DNA from: Ditylenchus dipsaci
Lineage: Eukaryota; Nematoda; Chromadorea; Rhabditida; Anguinidae
Assembly: GCA_004194705.1 (NCBI GenBank)
Contig: SADC01000056.1
Location: 62,001 to 126,000 of the forward strand
Reading direction: 5' to 3'
DNA: 64,000 bases
This document shows positions 10,877 to 22,934 of the stretch, in pieces (positions within the stretch are counted from its first letter, which is position 1; every line of letters starts with the position of its first letter). The notes under the pieces are model-generated. The model had not been told where the DNA came from, did not search any database, and saw only the letters and a program-made list of their open reading frames with translations. A program made the position numbers and the translations under genes.

Positions 10877-12203
10877 TTTGGTTTACTGTAAATAGGGTTT
10901 AAACGTCTCCTAAGTAATTTTTAAACGTTAGAAACGATAAAAAAAAGTTGTTTCATAGCAATTTCCGCACTAAAAAGTGAATTTTTCAAAAATTTGGTTA
11001 CCAAAGGTTGACTATCTGCCTTGGCTCCCCAAAATAAAATATCTTATATTAAGGTATCCTACCACGTTTAAGTCACTGGAGCTGGGCGAAAAGAGTCTTC
11101 AATGCATGTATGATCAAGAGTATCGCTCAGAATCATGTCTAAGGTAATTGAGTGCGCGCATCTCTAACCCACATAAATATGTCAGACAACAATCACTCGA
11201 AAGTGACTCTGGATGTATAAAACAATATGCAAACCAGAGTCCTTTATGCGGTAGGCCTCAGCTAACAAAAATATGTTCAAATTCCATCTTTTTGGTTTTT
11301 TTAAGATATATAGGTCCTTTTTTTGGTTTAATTGCTTGCGGGACCGAGGCAGTTCGTCAACCTTCGGTAACCATTTTTTTGAAAACTTCACTTTTTAGTG
11401 CGGAATTTGTAAAGAAACAACTTCTTTTATCGTTTCTAGTAGGGTTGTACAATGGAAATATTTCCGCATATTTCCGGCTAAATATGCGCGCAAAAATGCG
11501 CGCATTTTTGACAAAATATGCGCTTGCAAGAAGAAAATGCGCATATTTGGTTTTCTAGCAACATTGTTTTTTGTGACAGTGTAGTCTAATTTTGTTATTT
11601 ATCACATTTCTTGCGATGTTTGTTTATTTACCCATGTGTATTTACAGGTCAAATCATGCCTGGAAAAGCTAATCACTGCTGCTCCAACAGAAAGGAACTG
11701 GTCGCTTCGTGGTGCAATTCACACCAAAGTTCGCAATCGGTAAATTAATTTTAAGTGGATGTTGATTTTTTGCAAGTTTCTTATTGTAGATTGGATGTCG
11801 AGATGGCTTCGAAACTGACGTTTATCAAGCACAACCTTTTGCTGGAGCATAAAAATCTCTTTAGTCGAGTCAGGAAAATGAATCAGAGGAAGCAGAAAGC
11901 GAACAAGAAATGGAAGCCACCGAAGGAAATAGTGAAATAAATGATCTTTTATATGTGGATAATTTATTGTTTGAATCTGATTAGTTTATCTTATTCGTGT
12001 TATCAATAAAAGCTGGAATAATCAGTTATCCCAAACCAACATGTAAATATGCGCAAAATATGCGCGCATTTTTAACTATGCGCGCGCATCTTTGCGCGCA
12101 TATTTGCACATTTGTAAATATGTGCGCATTTGTACAACCCTAGTTTCTAGCGTATAAAAACTACTTAGGAGACGTTTAAACCCTATTTACAGTTAACCAA
12201 AAA
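10877..12203. mobile_element. Large foldback, GCGCGCACTCACTTACC family, interrupted
   Basis: The ends are complementary: GTAAATAGGGTTTAAACGTC on the left and GACGTTTAAACCCTATTTAC on the right. The core (11080-11260) has CACTCGAAAGTGACTCTGGA and GAGTGCGCGCATCTCTAACC, diagnostic for the family. It is split by the hAT element 11440-12142. Confidence 0.65.
11440..12142 (+). mobile_element. hAT element, internally deleted, transposase C-terminus kept
   Basis: Terminal inverted repeats TAGGGTTGTAC... / ...GTACAACCCTA, flanked by the perfect 8-bp duplication GTTTCTAG on both sides. Exons 11648-11739 and 11790-11940 join in phase and read ITAAPTERNWSLRGAIHTK, RNRLDVEMASKLTFIKHN, the hAT C-terminal dimerisation region (P.ERNWS..G.IH.K.RNRL). 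The subterminal parts are full of AAATATGCGC. The catalytic domain is gone. An overlapping frame gives an acidic tail (SEESESEQEMEATEG), so one base may be missing near the end. Confidence 0.85.
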
Positions 12204-12204
12204 G

Positions 12205-12561
12205 ACCCATTATTCTATTGAGACCCCACCTTCTAATAAGGCCTCACCTCTTAAAGGACCATAGCCGTCGGCGACAACGAGAATTTCAAATGTTTGAATT
12301 GGCGCGGGACTGTTCTCTTTCGTCTTTCATTTTAATCTTTTGAGTCATTCGAAACAAGTCAAAAGAGTGCAGTGCGAGACGAAAGAGAACTGTCCTGCGC
12401 GAATTCATACATTTGAAATTCTCGTTGTCGGCGACGGGTATGGTCCTTTAAGAGGTATTGCAAAATACGGCCACCCTTAAATAAGGCCTAATAAGGCCAA
12501 CAAGGCATCTACTAATAAGGCCCTACCTTCTAATAAGACCGCACTTCCGAAGAGGGGTTGA
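12205..12561. mobile_element. TA-type MITE interrupted by a TTAA-type foldback
   Basis: The outer unit has the inner word AATAAGGCC repeated (CTTCTAATAAGGCC and variants) and ends GTTGAAAAATACGGTA, the cap of the pogo-like family at 45901. It is split at TTAA by a ~200-bp foldback (12244-12456) starting AGGACCATAGCCGTCGGCGA and ending with the complement. Confidence 0.55.
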
Positions 12562-12719
12562 AAAATACGGTACTAATGTCACAACTTTTGCAGGCAAATA
12601 TCAATTACGTATAAAGCACGAAAAATTTAAATCTATATGAATTTAAAGTTTAATTTTAAGTTTACTTGTTAAACATTTAAATAATAATATTTTAATTACT
12701 TTCCAACTATTAAAAAACG

Positions 12720-13245
12720 GCGCTAGTAGCAATACCCCCCCCCCCAACAATTTTTTTTTCAAAATCAGGTTTTAACCATTTTTAAGTAATTCTTATGCGC
12801 TGAAAACGATAAAAAGTGTTTTCGGGCATTTTCTGACCTAAAAAGTTGATTTTTGGAAAAAAAAGAAAAAAAAATTCCAACCAAGCCCCCTGCGCACCCT
12901 TCGGGGGCGCAGGGGGCTTGGTTGGTTAGAGATGCGCGCACTCACTTACCTTAGACATAATTCCGAACAGTACTCTTGATCATAAAATGCATATGGAGAC
13001 TCTTTTTGCCTAGCTCCAGTGACAAAACGAGGTAGAATACCTTGGTCCCCCAAGGCAAAAAGTCGAATTTTGGTCAAAAAATTTTTCTCCCAAAAATCAA
13101 TTTTTTCATGTCAGAAGATGGTTGAAAACATTTTTTTATCGTTTTCAGCGCATAAGAATTACTTATACATGGTTAAAACCTGATTTTGAAAAAAAATTTG
13201 TTGGGGGGGGGGGTAGTTTATTCGCTACTAGGGTCAAAAAAACCT
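12720..13245. mobile_element. Complete foldback, GC-rich hairpin centre
   Basis: About 520 bp; arms of roughly 150 bp are complementary (poly-C/AACAATTTTTTTT on the left, AAAAAAAATTTGTTGGGGGG on the right). The centre is a GC-rich hairpin of CCAAGCCCCCTGCGC type, followed by GGTTAGAGATGCGCGCACTC and ACTTACCTTAGACATAATTC. Other copies: 10877, 38020, 42100, 48625, 59035. Confidence 0.7.
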
Positions 13246-13832
13246 ACCCCAACAACAATTGGAGGACACTCTCTTGGACCAAAGGAGTATGATCCAAAAG
13301 GCACTGAATCTACTATATCAAAGTTTCCTCTAGCATTACATAGGGAGATCAGTAAGCAACAGATAACTAGGCGTTGAAACATTTGTTAACCTACAAAAAT
13401 GTTACATGTTAAATTTTTCCAAACTACCGTATTTTCTCTATCAATCCCCCACTCTATAATTAACCCCCATGACATTGAAGACTTAGATATCCTTTCAGTT
13501 TTAGCAATTAAAATGTTTCTTTTAAGTTTTAGCCAACCCTTCTATTTTTGATCTAAACATCTTGGAAACATCACATCTCCATTTTTTTATGAATTTTTAT
13601 TGGTTTACACTTTGAAGTCTTTATTGCAAGCTTTTCCTGCACATGAAAACTAGCAGAACAAATGTTGGTTTCCAGTGACTCACATCACAAAATAATTTAT
13701 TTATTTTTCAAATGCAAACAACAAGACTGTTAATTTATTGAAAAAGACGCTGGTTCGTAGACTAAATATAATTTAATTTAATTAAATACTTTTTATTATA
13801 AAATTATCATGGCCTTTTGTTTTTTAGAAAAT

Positions 13833-15674
13833 ATGCATTTCTTATCGGCTCTTTTGCTTTTTGCCAATATTTGGCCCTTTTACATTACTACTACAGCAAT
13901 TGATCAAGTATATGAAGGTGATGAGGCACAGAAGATGTTGTTTTTGCGCATGACAGGTGAAATTTAAAAAACGTAAACATATGTATTTCAAATTACAACT
14001 TCCCCGAACCCGTTATAAATTTTTGGAAAAAAGGCGAGACGCATAAAGATTTTTTAAAAATTTTGTTATTTTCAAATCCCCTACTACAGTTAAAGTTATT
14101 TTTAACATACACTTGAGAACAAATTAAAAAGCTTTAACTGAAGTGGGCCCTCCAAATTCTGAATTTCACTGAATTCCACCAGCAAATTTTATATTTGCAT
14201 TTTTATTCCATGTTTGCTGTAATTCTTTAAAAATTTTCGCAGCACTATGTAGCCTTGGAAATCGCCCTTTTAACATATTATAAAAAATTTGAAATTTTTT
14301 CAGTAACGCGCAGATTTAGAGGTTTTTTCAAATAACTGAAGTCTTTTTTCAAAAACTTTAAATCTGCATTTTCTGAATCATTAGGTACAGTTTTTAGCTC
14401 ATCAGAAAACTAAGATGCTGGGCTACATCTTGGTGCAAGAAATTTAAAAATTACAAAATACCGGAAAGAAATTGCAAAAATGAAATTTGCTGGTGAAATT
14501 TTGACTTATGAGAGCGTGATTCAACTTGAGCCACATTAAAAGAAACCTACTTGACTGATAACTAAAAATTTTAAAATAAAATGTGAGAATATGATCACAA
14601 AGATTTCTTAAAACTGAATCTGCACATTATTCAAATTTACAAATCTGATAAAGATCTAACATTCAATATAAATTATTGTTGTCAACTCAGTCATTTGCAT
14701 TAGAGTAAACACGCTCTAAGAAGAGAAAAATTATTTTATTTTCCACTATGAAAATTAAAACCCCACTTATAATTATTAATAACAATTTTTTTTATAGAAG
14801 CAATTGAGAAATTTCAAACTCCAGATTTCGAAAAAATTTCAAATGTGTTAGTTATGCCTAGCCTTCAGAAAGCTGTAGAGGATGCAGACCTGCAAGGATT
14901 TTCAGACTTTCTTCAGGAACTGAGTTCTCGAGAGCTGCAACAGCTGAGCCAACTCTTTTGTAGACCTCGACAAGACTGGAGTGTTAGCGAAGTGACTAGG
15001 GCTTTGGGTGAAGGGGACAATGTAAGCTGTTTTCACGACCAAATATGTCTTATAAGAAATGAAAACTTAGATTTCATGTAGGCTTTAGACGTTAAATTTA
15101 ACACTGACGGTCGAGGGCACCGAGCAATAAATGTCGGCGTGTTTGCATATTCTCTTTAGGCCATCATGTAAAATATAGTCTATTTAGCCAGCTGACATAT
15201 ACCGTGTTGCAATTTGTGAACGTAAATATGGTACAGAAAGAGTGAAGAAAAAATGGCACTTTATCTTCGCCCAAAAAATTATGAGCAAATCAAGTTCGAA
15301 AAAATATTATCGCGCCCTGTGGTTCATTGACTGAAATTTGTTGAGATCTAAGTAAATCGGAAAGTTTGGCCACTTTTTATTATGTTAGTAATCCAATAGT
15401 CTCTTAAATAAACTTAAAATGACTAATTCATTCATTCATAATAAAAGCTTTTAAGTGGGTGTGGTTTCCAAAGACAGTTAAATTTGGATGGTATGGCTGG
15501 AGCTTTGCCAATTGGATGATGTCTATTAGTGAAAAATATCAAGCTAAACTCAGCCTGGAAACATTGAATCATGGATATATGCCTGTATGTCCATGCCAAC
15601 TCTGCATCAAGAATGACAATGTTTGCATTGACTTGATTCAGGAAAAAGCTGAAAATTTATTGAAAATACTCTAG
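13833..15674 (+). CDS. Orphan secreted protein, Cys motif near C-terminus
   Basis: Three exons in agreeing phase: 13833-13956, 14798-15021, 15456-15674 (TAG); about 188 residues; AATAAA near 15708. The N-terminus is a clear signal peptide (MHFLSALLLFANIWPFYITTTA). Exon 2 encodes an acidic, Leu/Gln-rich helical stretch (SDFLQELSSRELQQLSQLF). Exon 3 begins WVWFPKTVKFGWYGWSFANW and ends with CPCQLCIKNDNVC and an amphipathic helix. I do not recognise the family. The helix-rich composition with few cysteines could suit a nematode secreted helical protein, but that is only a guess. The acceptor TTTTAAG at 15455 is chosen because it keeps the phase; the stronger-looking AAAAG at 15447 would give an early stop. 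Confidence 0.7.
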
Positions 15675-17508
15675 CCTTAAAAAAATACGCCCGAAAATGT
15701 AAATTAAAATAAACTTCACATTGTTATTTAAATTAATTACTTAATAAATATGCTCGGTTTTTACACTATCGGTGTTGTTGGCAGTATGACTTAATTTGGT
15801 TTAACTTAATTTGGCCAGATGGATCAGAGAATTGGTCAGAGAACACAATAAACCAGAAGAAAAATTTTGTTAAAAATTTACGGTAACAACGTCTTTTCCA
15901 AAATTACAGAAAACGTCTTTTAAACAAATCGAGGTAAAAAAAAGTGTCGGACCCTAGGCGGGAACGAACTTTTGGGGGTTCCGTTAATGGGAGTTTTGAC
16001 TGTATCCAATCCGTCACTGTTTTTTTCAAAAAAAACATGTTAGTTTTTTGTGTCATTTTTGAAAACTTCTCCTAGTCAAGTTACGACTACAAAAGAGGTA
16101 AAATTTGTCTGAAAAACTTTACAAACACGATGACACAAACACGTGTTTTGAAAAGAGAGGTGACAGTCTTTTGATGGTATTAAAGGAGCATGCCCACGCT
16201 AATAAGAGGTGGTGCCCGGGAATTCAAACTTTTTTCCCAGTCGCTGAACTTCTGTAAGAATTTTTCAACTTGGTTTCTAACAAAAACATACCTAAAATCA
16301 AATTCTAGGCCTTGTTTTGTTAGAAACCAAGTTGAAAATCCGTACAGAAGTTCAATGATTAGGAAAATTTTTTGAATTCCCGGGCACCACCTCTTATTAG
16401 CGTGGGCATGCTCCTTTAAAGCACATTTTTTCAATTTTTTTCCAAAAATTTGTTTTAAATATTTTTGTTTACTTGCTGCTATTTAATCTTAAACGTTGAC
16501 ATCTTCACCTAACTTAATGCGAACTACACTTCACTTTGACTCTTAGTTTTCAGTTCGATAATTAAAGGAAAAGGAACTAAAAGTAAAAAGCACTTGGATC
16601 ACATTAATTGAATGTGACTTTTTTCACCTTGTCAACAAATAATGTTTGTAAAGTTTCTAGACAAAATAAAACGTTGTGAAAAATACGAATCTTGTTTTAT
16701 GACTTATACAAAATACAAAAATAGAGTTTTATAAAGCTTTTACCCTCCAATTTTGAATTTTTTTTATTGATCTGGACTATCTCTAGTGATCTCTTCTGCA
16801 ATATGCGTCACAGATGACTAAATAATACGAAAACTCCAAAAAAATTCATTTTAGAGCATTTAAGACATCAAAATATTGTGGATATATAGTAGAAGAGATA
16901 ACCAAAGATGGTCCAGCTAACCGTTTTTTTTGCGTTTTTTGCGTCGCAATTTCGAGGGCGGAGGGGGGGGGGTAAGGTGAAGGGGGTGGTGGTTCTAAAA
17001 CTCTCGAACCTGTAAAAATTACTAAGGGCCTGCAGATGACGAGAAAAAAGAAATTTTTTTTGTTTTATTCCGTAGCCTGAATCGTAGCCTAGGCTCTGAT
17101 GAGCTCAAAACTGCTAAAACCTTTAAAAAATGACTTAAAAGGATTTGAAATTGGTCGGTTACTGAGTGCCACCTTTTTTTCATTTTTCAACTTACACACG
17201 CACATCGAGATGCGAATATTTTGAACTATCAGGTTCGATTCCCAGTGGGTGCATAACCTATTTTTTACTCTAAATTTTAGTGAGTTCACTGACTTCTAGG
17301 GCTAAAAACTGTCGAGCAATCAATTGCAATTGTTTTCAGCACTGATTTACTGTCACTTACTGCCCCAATTTTACGATTTCATGCAAATGATCATCGAAAG
17401 AAAAGAAAACCAGCGCAAATGCTAGTACCTACTTTAGCTGTGACTAATAGCTGTTAATTATAGCTGTGACTAAAATACCTGTAAAAATTAATTTTTTCAT
17501 TATTTAAG
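15675..17508. other. Intergenic, repeats only
   Basis: No gene seen. Contains a GTTTTGACTGTA MITE end near 15990-16005, the TTAA-type foldback 16183-16421 and a G-run near 16960. No membrane-anchor or PGP exon for the downstream P450 was found here. Confidence 0.4.
16183..16421. mobile_element. TTAA-type foldback, complete
   Basis: TTAA then AGGAGCATGCCCACGCTAAT at the left; ATTAGCGTGGGCATGCTCCT then TTAA at the right. The arms match over ~115 bp and share ACTTCTGTA and GTTTCTAACAAAA with 9000-9237. The TTAA flanks are as used by piggyBac-type transposases. Confidence 0.7.
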
Positions 17509-20500
17509 CTCTTATCAGTTTGGAAAAAGAGAATTCACGAGCATGGATTTGGAGTTTGTTCGAGCTGTGTGTGTCAAGCAGTTTTCAAGTTTTGCAGATA
17601 GGATTGTAATATCATAAAATAGGAGTTACAATTTAATAGACTTAAATTTAGTTTATCAATGAATCAGAATCTACAGCAACAAAGGACAATTTTCTGCGCA
17701 ATATTCTAGGCAGTCTAAAAGGAGAAGATTGGAAGAATGTTAGAAACATTGTCACTCCAGCTTTTAATTCTGCCAAGTTACGGAAGGTGTGTCCCGATAC
17801 TTTGACCATTTTTTAGTAATCCATAACATTATTATTTCACATTTACAGGTGATCCCAACTTTTAATGAAAGTGTAAAGAAGAGCTTTTTTATTTTCGATC
17901 AGCATGCTTTAAGTGGACAGAAAATGGACATTGAAAAGTGAATAATATCTGGTAAAACCAAATAAATTACGTAAAAGTTTACCTTGCAGAATAATTCGAC
18001 AAATCGGCATGGACATTATTGGACAAGCAGGCTTTTCGGCAGATGTCAGGGCTTTTAAAGAGTCCGAATCTCCATTCATCAAAATTCAAAAAACATATTT
18101 GATAACATTCTTACAGGATGGAAGCCATTTGTTCTCGGTAAGTCTTTTGTAACTCGATATACTCATAAAAATTGCAAAAAATGTTGCTAGTTAAGAATTT
18201 TGTCATGTTAGACTGGAATGCCTGCTTTTTAAATGTTTTTTATATTTTTCAAATTTCAAATAAATGGCCTGTTGAAAGTCAGTAAATATTTAGACTCACT
18301 GTCTACATAATTGTGATTTCCGTAATAAGTTTGCTGCCGAATGGCTTGAAGAAAAATATTTTATGCCAAAAAGTTTGACCCTAGTGGCCAATATTCCCCA
18401 CCTCAATAAATTTTTCCTTTTCAAAACTTAAGTAAAAAGTATTCAAATATTATTCCTAGACCCCTACAAAATTTTTTAGTCCCAGCTAACATATGCATAA
18501 GCTCGTGCTTAATGCGATTTTGGGACAAGTATTGGCGTGGTCGAATTTACGGATGGGACGAGTGGTGGTGGAAGGGTGGTGAGCGCCGAAAGTTCTTAAC
18601 TAATTGTTAAAAACATATTTTTTAACACAATAATATGTTATGATTTTCAGCCTTTTTCCCATATTTGAATGCAACTTTGGAAAACTGGCTAAAAATCGAC
18701 CTGATGCACAACTCATCACACGAATTCTTTTACAACTTTTTGAATGAGCTGTATGAAAAACGAAAATTGGAAACTGCACAAGAAAGAGTTAGTTTTTTAT
18801 ATACAAAAAATAAATCAGAAGAAAAGTTTAGGAAATGCACAATGACACTTTTCAATTTTTGATGGACACAGTGGAAGTGCAAGAACAATCTATGAAAGCT
18901 GCAGGCGAGACAAAAACATCTAAGAAAACCATGTCTAAGCATAGACTCATATCACAAGGATTTTTAATTTTTGTGGCTGGGTAAACTAGAAGTTTTTAAG
19001 AGCCAGCAAATTAAATAATAATATTTAGATATGATACAACTAACGTAGTGACACTTTTGCTTTATACATGTTGGCTCTACATCCAGAAATACAAGAAAAA
19101 TTAAAAGAAGAAATTGATGAAGTTCTGGGAGACGACGTAAATTTAAAATAAGGAAAAATGAACTGAAAATTGTAAAAATGGTTATTTAGGAAGATATTAC
19201 CTATGACCACACACAAAAACTTTCCTATCTCAATCAAATAATTCAAGAAACATCTAGGATGTACCCAATTTTAACAAGGTAACTTATGAAAGTATTTATG
19301 TGGTACAAAATTCATGTGGTTTGTAGAGCACGCAGAAGTAGCAAACACGTTTGTTTGGTTTTTTATAATACACACAGTAGCGCCTCTCTTACAGTAGCGC
19401 CTCTAATAATTATTTCTCCAATAGTTAAGTGTATTAAAAAATGTGTTCTGCTATTTTCGCTGTTCTGCGAAATGGCGTTAACAAATTATCTACGGCATCA
19501 AATAATTTCTGAGAACGGGCTATCGCACAAATGTTGTCATTTTTTTGAAGCCAAAATAAATTGTTTTTTTTTCCAAAAACTGCTTCTATCTCTGCAGGTG
19601 GTTGTATAATGGTTATCTCGGATTTGTGATTATCTCGAAAATTTCACTGGAAATTTTCGAGATAACCACAAATCCGAGAGAACCATCATATTCCTCTTCT
19701 AATTTTGCTCAAAATGACATATGATAATTTGTCTGGCATAAGTGGTTTGCACCCACAAGATAAAAAATGAACGTTGTTACATAGCATTAGCTGTTTGTGT
19801 CCCTTTAAAGGGGCATTCTCACCGCCGATGGGAATATTTTGAAAAGCATGTGTTTTTAAATATAAATATTTTGAAAAGCGTTGAACTTATAACGAGCCTC
19901 AAATATTCTTCTTGAGACGTCGAGAATGGCGTGTCTGAGAGATGGGGCATAAACGTGACTCTTGTTTTTGACCTTAAATGACCAAAGAGGATTTACTTAT
20001 ATAATCTAAAACAAGAGCCCCCCATATGCAACTTGTTTTTGTGCCCGGGGTAGGGACGTGAGTCTCGTTTCTTTCTTCTTTCTTTTTGATTGTCTTTATT
20101 TTTTTTCTCGAAAAAATAGTTATACAGTCCACTCTCGATTTAGTGTACATATTTTTTACGCGATTTGAATGGTTTCCTTCAAAATATAAGAAACTATACC
20201 TTCGATTCAGTGTAGCTCTCAATTTAGTGTATGTTTTCCGATCCCCGGGAGCCACACTAAATCAAGAGGGGACGGTATGCGGTTCGTTATATTTTTTATT
20301 TTCAAGACTTAACCGTGTCTGCACAGAAGATGTAACTATCCAAGGAATACACTTTAGAAAAGGAGACTTTTTCAATATTCCAGTATATACAATTCACCAG
20401 AATCCTGAATTTTACGCAAACCCTGAAATATTTGACCCTGAAAGGTTACTCCTATTTCTAGACAACATTTTTGAAAACAATATTTCCTAGGTTTTCACCA

Positions 20501-20776
20501 GAGAACAAGGCTAGTCGTGATCCACTAACCTTTCTAGCTTTTGGGTATGGACCTAGAAGCTGCATTGGAATGCGTTTTGCTGAAATGCAAATGCGAGTAG
20601 TGATTGCTTCCATAATCAGAAATTATCGCTTAGAAAGAGCTGAAAATTCTATGGTAACATATTTTTTGGTGTACTTTTAATACTTTAAGAGGTTGTAGGA
20701 CATGCCTCTGAAAGTGCAATGTGTAGACTTTGTCAAGCCAGCGGAAACTGTTTATATAAATGTTCACAAAAGATAG
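17509..20776 (+). CDS. Cytochrome P450, CYP3-clan-like, N-terminus not found, one apparent frameshift
   Basis: Exons: 17509-17605, 17652-17786, 17849-17937, 17990-18137, about 18480-18578, 18651-18787, 18832-18980, 19029-19136, 19190-19278, 20307-20444, 20491-20653, 20699-20776 (TAG). Seen: WKNVRNIVTPAFNSAKLRK (C-helix); VAGYDTTN (I-helix oxygen-binding AGxDTT); QETSRMYP (K-helix ExxR); NPEIFDPER; FGYGPRSCIG with the haem-ligand Cys. These place it in the microsomal monooxygenases closest to CYP3/CYP6-type enzymes. The exon starting 19029 loses the frame by one base at a TTTT run (19052-19060): DTTNVVT is in one frame and YMLALHPEIQEKLKEE in the next. Exon 18480-18578 is out of phase with the one before and reads an odd Trp-rich segment. 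No membrane anchor exon was found. Likely a real gene with consensus errors, or a decayed one. AATAAA near 20930. Confidence 0.85.
19615..19692. repeat. Hairpin of ~80 bp in a P450 intron
   Basis: GGTTATCTCGGATTTGTGAT is complementary to ATAACCACAAATCCGAGAG downstream, with TCGAAAATTTC / GAAATTTTCGA inside. Confidence 0.5.
20123..20277. mobile_element. TA-flanked MITE, inner word TTTAGTGTA
   Basis: ACAGTCCACTCTCGATTTAG opens it, CTAAATCAAGAGGGGACGGT closes it. The inner word ATTTAGTGTA / ATTCAGTGTA occurs four times. Same architecture as the CAGTCAAACC elements. In a P450 intron, just upstream of exon 20307. Confidence 0.55.
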
Positions 20777-21010
20777 AACTTAATTTTTGGCTGAAAATGT
20801 TTATCTTTACAACAAATGCTACATTTGCATTGTAAAACCATTTTATGTGGAAAGTATTGATCAATTTCATGTATGGTTCTCATTTGCTTAGTTTGCTCAT
20901 ACGCTCATAAAAATAATAAATCATAGTCAAGAATAAATCATAGTCAAAATATCTTTGTTAAGGTTTCACATAAATTATCGCTGGCGTACATGGTTGTTCT
21001 TTAGCGTACA

Positions 21011-21118
21011 TACCGTAAAAGCTTCAATAAAAGAGCAGGCTCTTTTATTCTTCGAATTTAAATTTTTTCTCTTAGTTTTGGGCTTGACGCCTGCTCTCCT
21101 GTTAAAAGTTCTATGGTA
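21011..21118. mobile_element. TA-flanked MITE, inner word AGAGCAGGC
   Basis: Left TACCGTAAAAGCTTCAATAA, right (complement) TACCATAGAACTTTTAACAGG; GAGCAGGC and GCCTGCTC lie just inside. It occupies most of the gap between the P450 end and the GST exon. Confidence 0.55.
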
Positions 21119-21175
21119 AATACTTGGTCATAACATCAATAAAAAAATAAATTTCTAGTTTCATACAATCTGTAC

Positions 21176-21436
21176 CTTGGCTTGTTCCCAGTCATCTTTT
21201 CCAAGCAATCCATACTTCTTGGCCAAATATCTGCAAATAGCAAAGCTTTCAGCTAAAGGTTTTCCATCAACTTCCAGCACTGGCACTTTTCCATATAGCA
21301 TTTTAGATTTGTGTGCAGGCCATGTTTCAAAGGTAAATCGCTCTTCTTCAAATGGTTGATTAGCATGAGTAAGAATGAGTCTGACTGTCTCGCCGATTCC
21401 TCTCACATTAAAATAAGAAAGTTTGTAATGAACCAT
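21176..21436 (-). CDS. Glutathione S-transferase, sigma-like, first exon only
   Basis: Starts at ATG 21436-21434; 87 codons to a donor GTACAG at 21175-21174. Encodes the thioredoxin-like N-terminal domain: YKLSYFNVRGIGETVRLILT with the catalytic-type Tyr, GKVPVLEVDGKPLAESFAIC (cis-Pro and the ES glutathione-binding pair), RYLAKKYGLLGKDDWEQAK. This is the pattern of nematode sigma-class GSTs. The family has about 200 residues, with an all-helical C-terminal domain that should follow in the 3' direction (lower coordinates). Only 400 bp separate this exon from the P450 stop; they hold a MITE and no GST-like sequence. So the gene is either truncated, a solo-exon relic, or misassembled here. Confidence 0.8.
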
Positions 21437-22934
21437 ATTTTATGAACACTGCAAGCGAATGAGAAAAACTGCTAACTAAAAAGTTTATTTACAGTTGGAC
21501 AAAATTGTTTGAAGACGGGTGACTTTTAGTGCAAAAAGAGTTGTGTATTTTGTGTAGACAACTAGATTTTGAAAACAAAGAGGTTCAAAAGATGCACAGC
21601 TATATGTTCCAGGCTAGATATTCATGTATTTTGTAGGTTGTGTTCTGTCACCAACGTGTTCACGCTGAATGTAAAGACGATTTGATCAGCCTACTTAGAA
21701 CTACACACAAATTAAGTCCCTTTCAGTTATACACAAATAAAAATAAAATTGTTCAATGGTGAAAGAAATTAAATTTTTATTCATGAACAATAAAATTAAA
21801 CAAAACTGGCAAAGCTATTTTTAACGCTACTCGTTGTTGATTAGTCAAATGCAAGTCTCACCGCAAACTTTCCACTCAACATAAGTTAAGTGTCCAGCAG
21901 TAGAAATAAAATAGAGCGTAAATTGTTCAGATCAAATTTTCCCTTAACAGTGTCATATAAAGAGTTAAACTCTTATTTCATAAGGTTTAAGTGAAAACTA
22001 AAACTTGGAATTGAAAAAATAAAACTGCTGTGAACACGCGCGGCGCTTAATTTTTGGTTTCAAAATAAAAGCGACGGCCATGTTCAAAGCGATTTGACTC
22101 AATTTTCATAATACAGAAATGTGGTTTCCCATCATGAAGTCAGAATTTAACTAAGCTATCCTAGTTCCAGTTCTAGTTCCACAAAAAAGTAGTTCTAGTT
22201 CCAGTTCCTAGTTCCAGTTCTACTGCAGTGACTAGGTCTAGTCTTTGCTCCAGTGCTTTATTATCTGGAGATGAGTTTAAAAAGTGCGCTTAGTTATACA
22301 AACGTCGTCGTGCCTTCCTCATGCTTTCATCCTCCACCTTCAGTCAGGACTTTTATTAATTATAGTCCGTAGCAACTCAGTCCAACGGGTTTCTACTTCC
22401 TCGAGATCAATCCTCACTTCCAGTGCTCCGTCAATCTAGTAGTGTCTAGCTTGTTCAGTTCTGATATGAAGACTTTAGCAACGAAAAAGGAGTTTAGAGT
22501 AAGTATAATCCCATAGTTTGTCCTTTTCTGGTACTACGGCAGTGTTAATAAAGTCTTTTTTTAATTGCAACGATATTTCTGCGAGAAATTTCCTAGCTGT
22601 TTTGTCTGACTTAAACCCACAAACTTCGTTTCTTACTCGCATTAAGTTGGTTGACTGGTTTGTAAGAAAATTGTTTTTGAAATTGTTCCAACACGAACTC
22701 GGCCTGATTTGACTTCTAACCTTAACTTCTTCCAAAACTTTTGATAGAAAGATTATAAAATAAATTTAGAAATGGACTATAACTAGGCATCTACCAAGCC
22801 TGAAAGGTGCACACTTATCGAGTTTATCGTCATTGAAGATCAGTAGGATAGATGTTTCAGGCCAACCTGATACATATGCAATACTGTGAAGAACACTCAA
22901 AAATATACCTGCACAAAATCAGTAAAATAAAATT

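Larger units (their letters stand above)
10565..13832. other. Transposon-filled intergenic region
   Basis: No host gene seen. It holds a foldback (10877-12203) split by a hAT element (11440-12142), a TA-type MITE (about 12205-12561) split by a TTAA-type foldback (12244-12456), a second large foldback (12720-13245) and a partial TA-type end at 13426-13490. Confidence 0.6.

Noticed and set aside
12900..12990. GTAAGTGAGTGCGCGCATC block as a spliced-leader RNA gene
   Set aside because: The splice-donor-like string is part of a foldback present many times in both orientations; no Sm site or SL-type hairpins seen.
17170..17265. Possible tRNA (GGTTCGATTCCC at 17233)
   Set aside because: Only a B-box-like block; no A box, no cloverleaf stems.
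18480..18600. Trp-rich segment FWDKYWRGRIYGWDEWWWKGG as a separate peptide gene
   Set aside because: It fits the P450 reading by its downstream phase and position, though its upstream phase is uncertain; no independent start or signal peptide.
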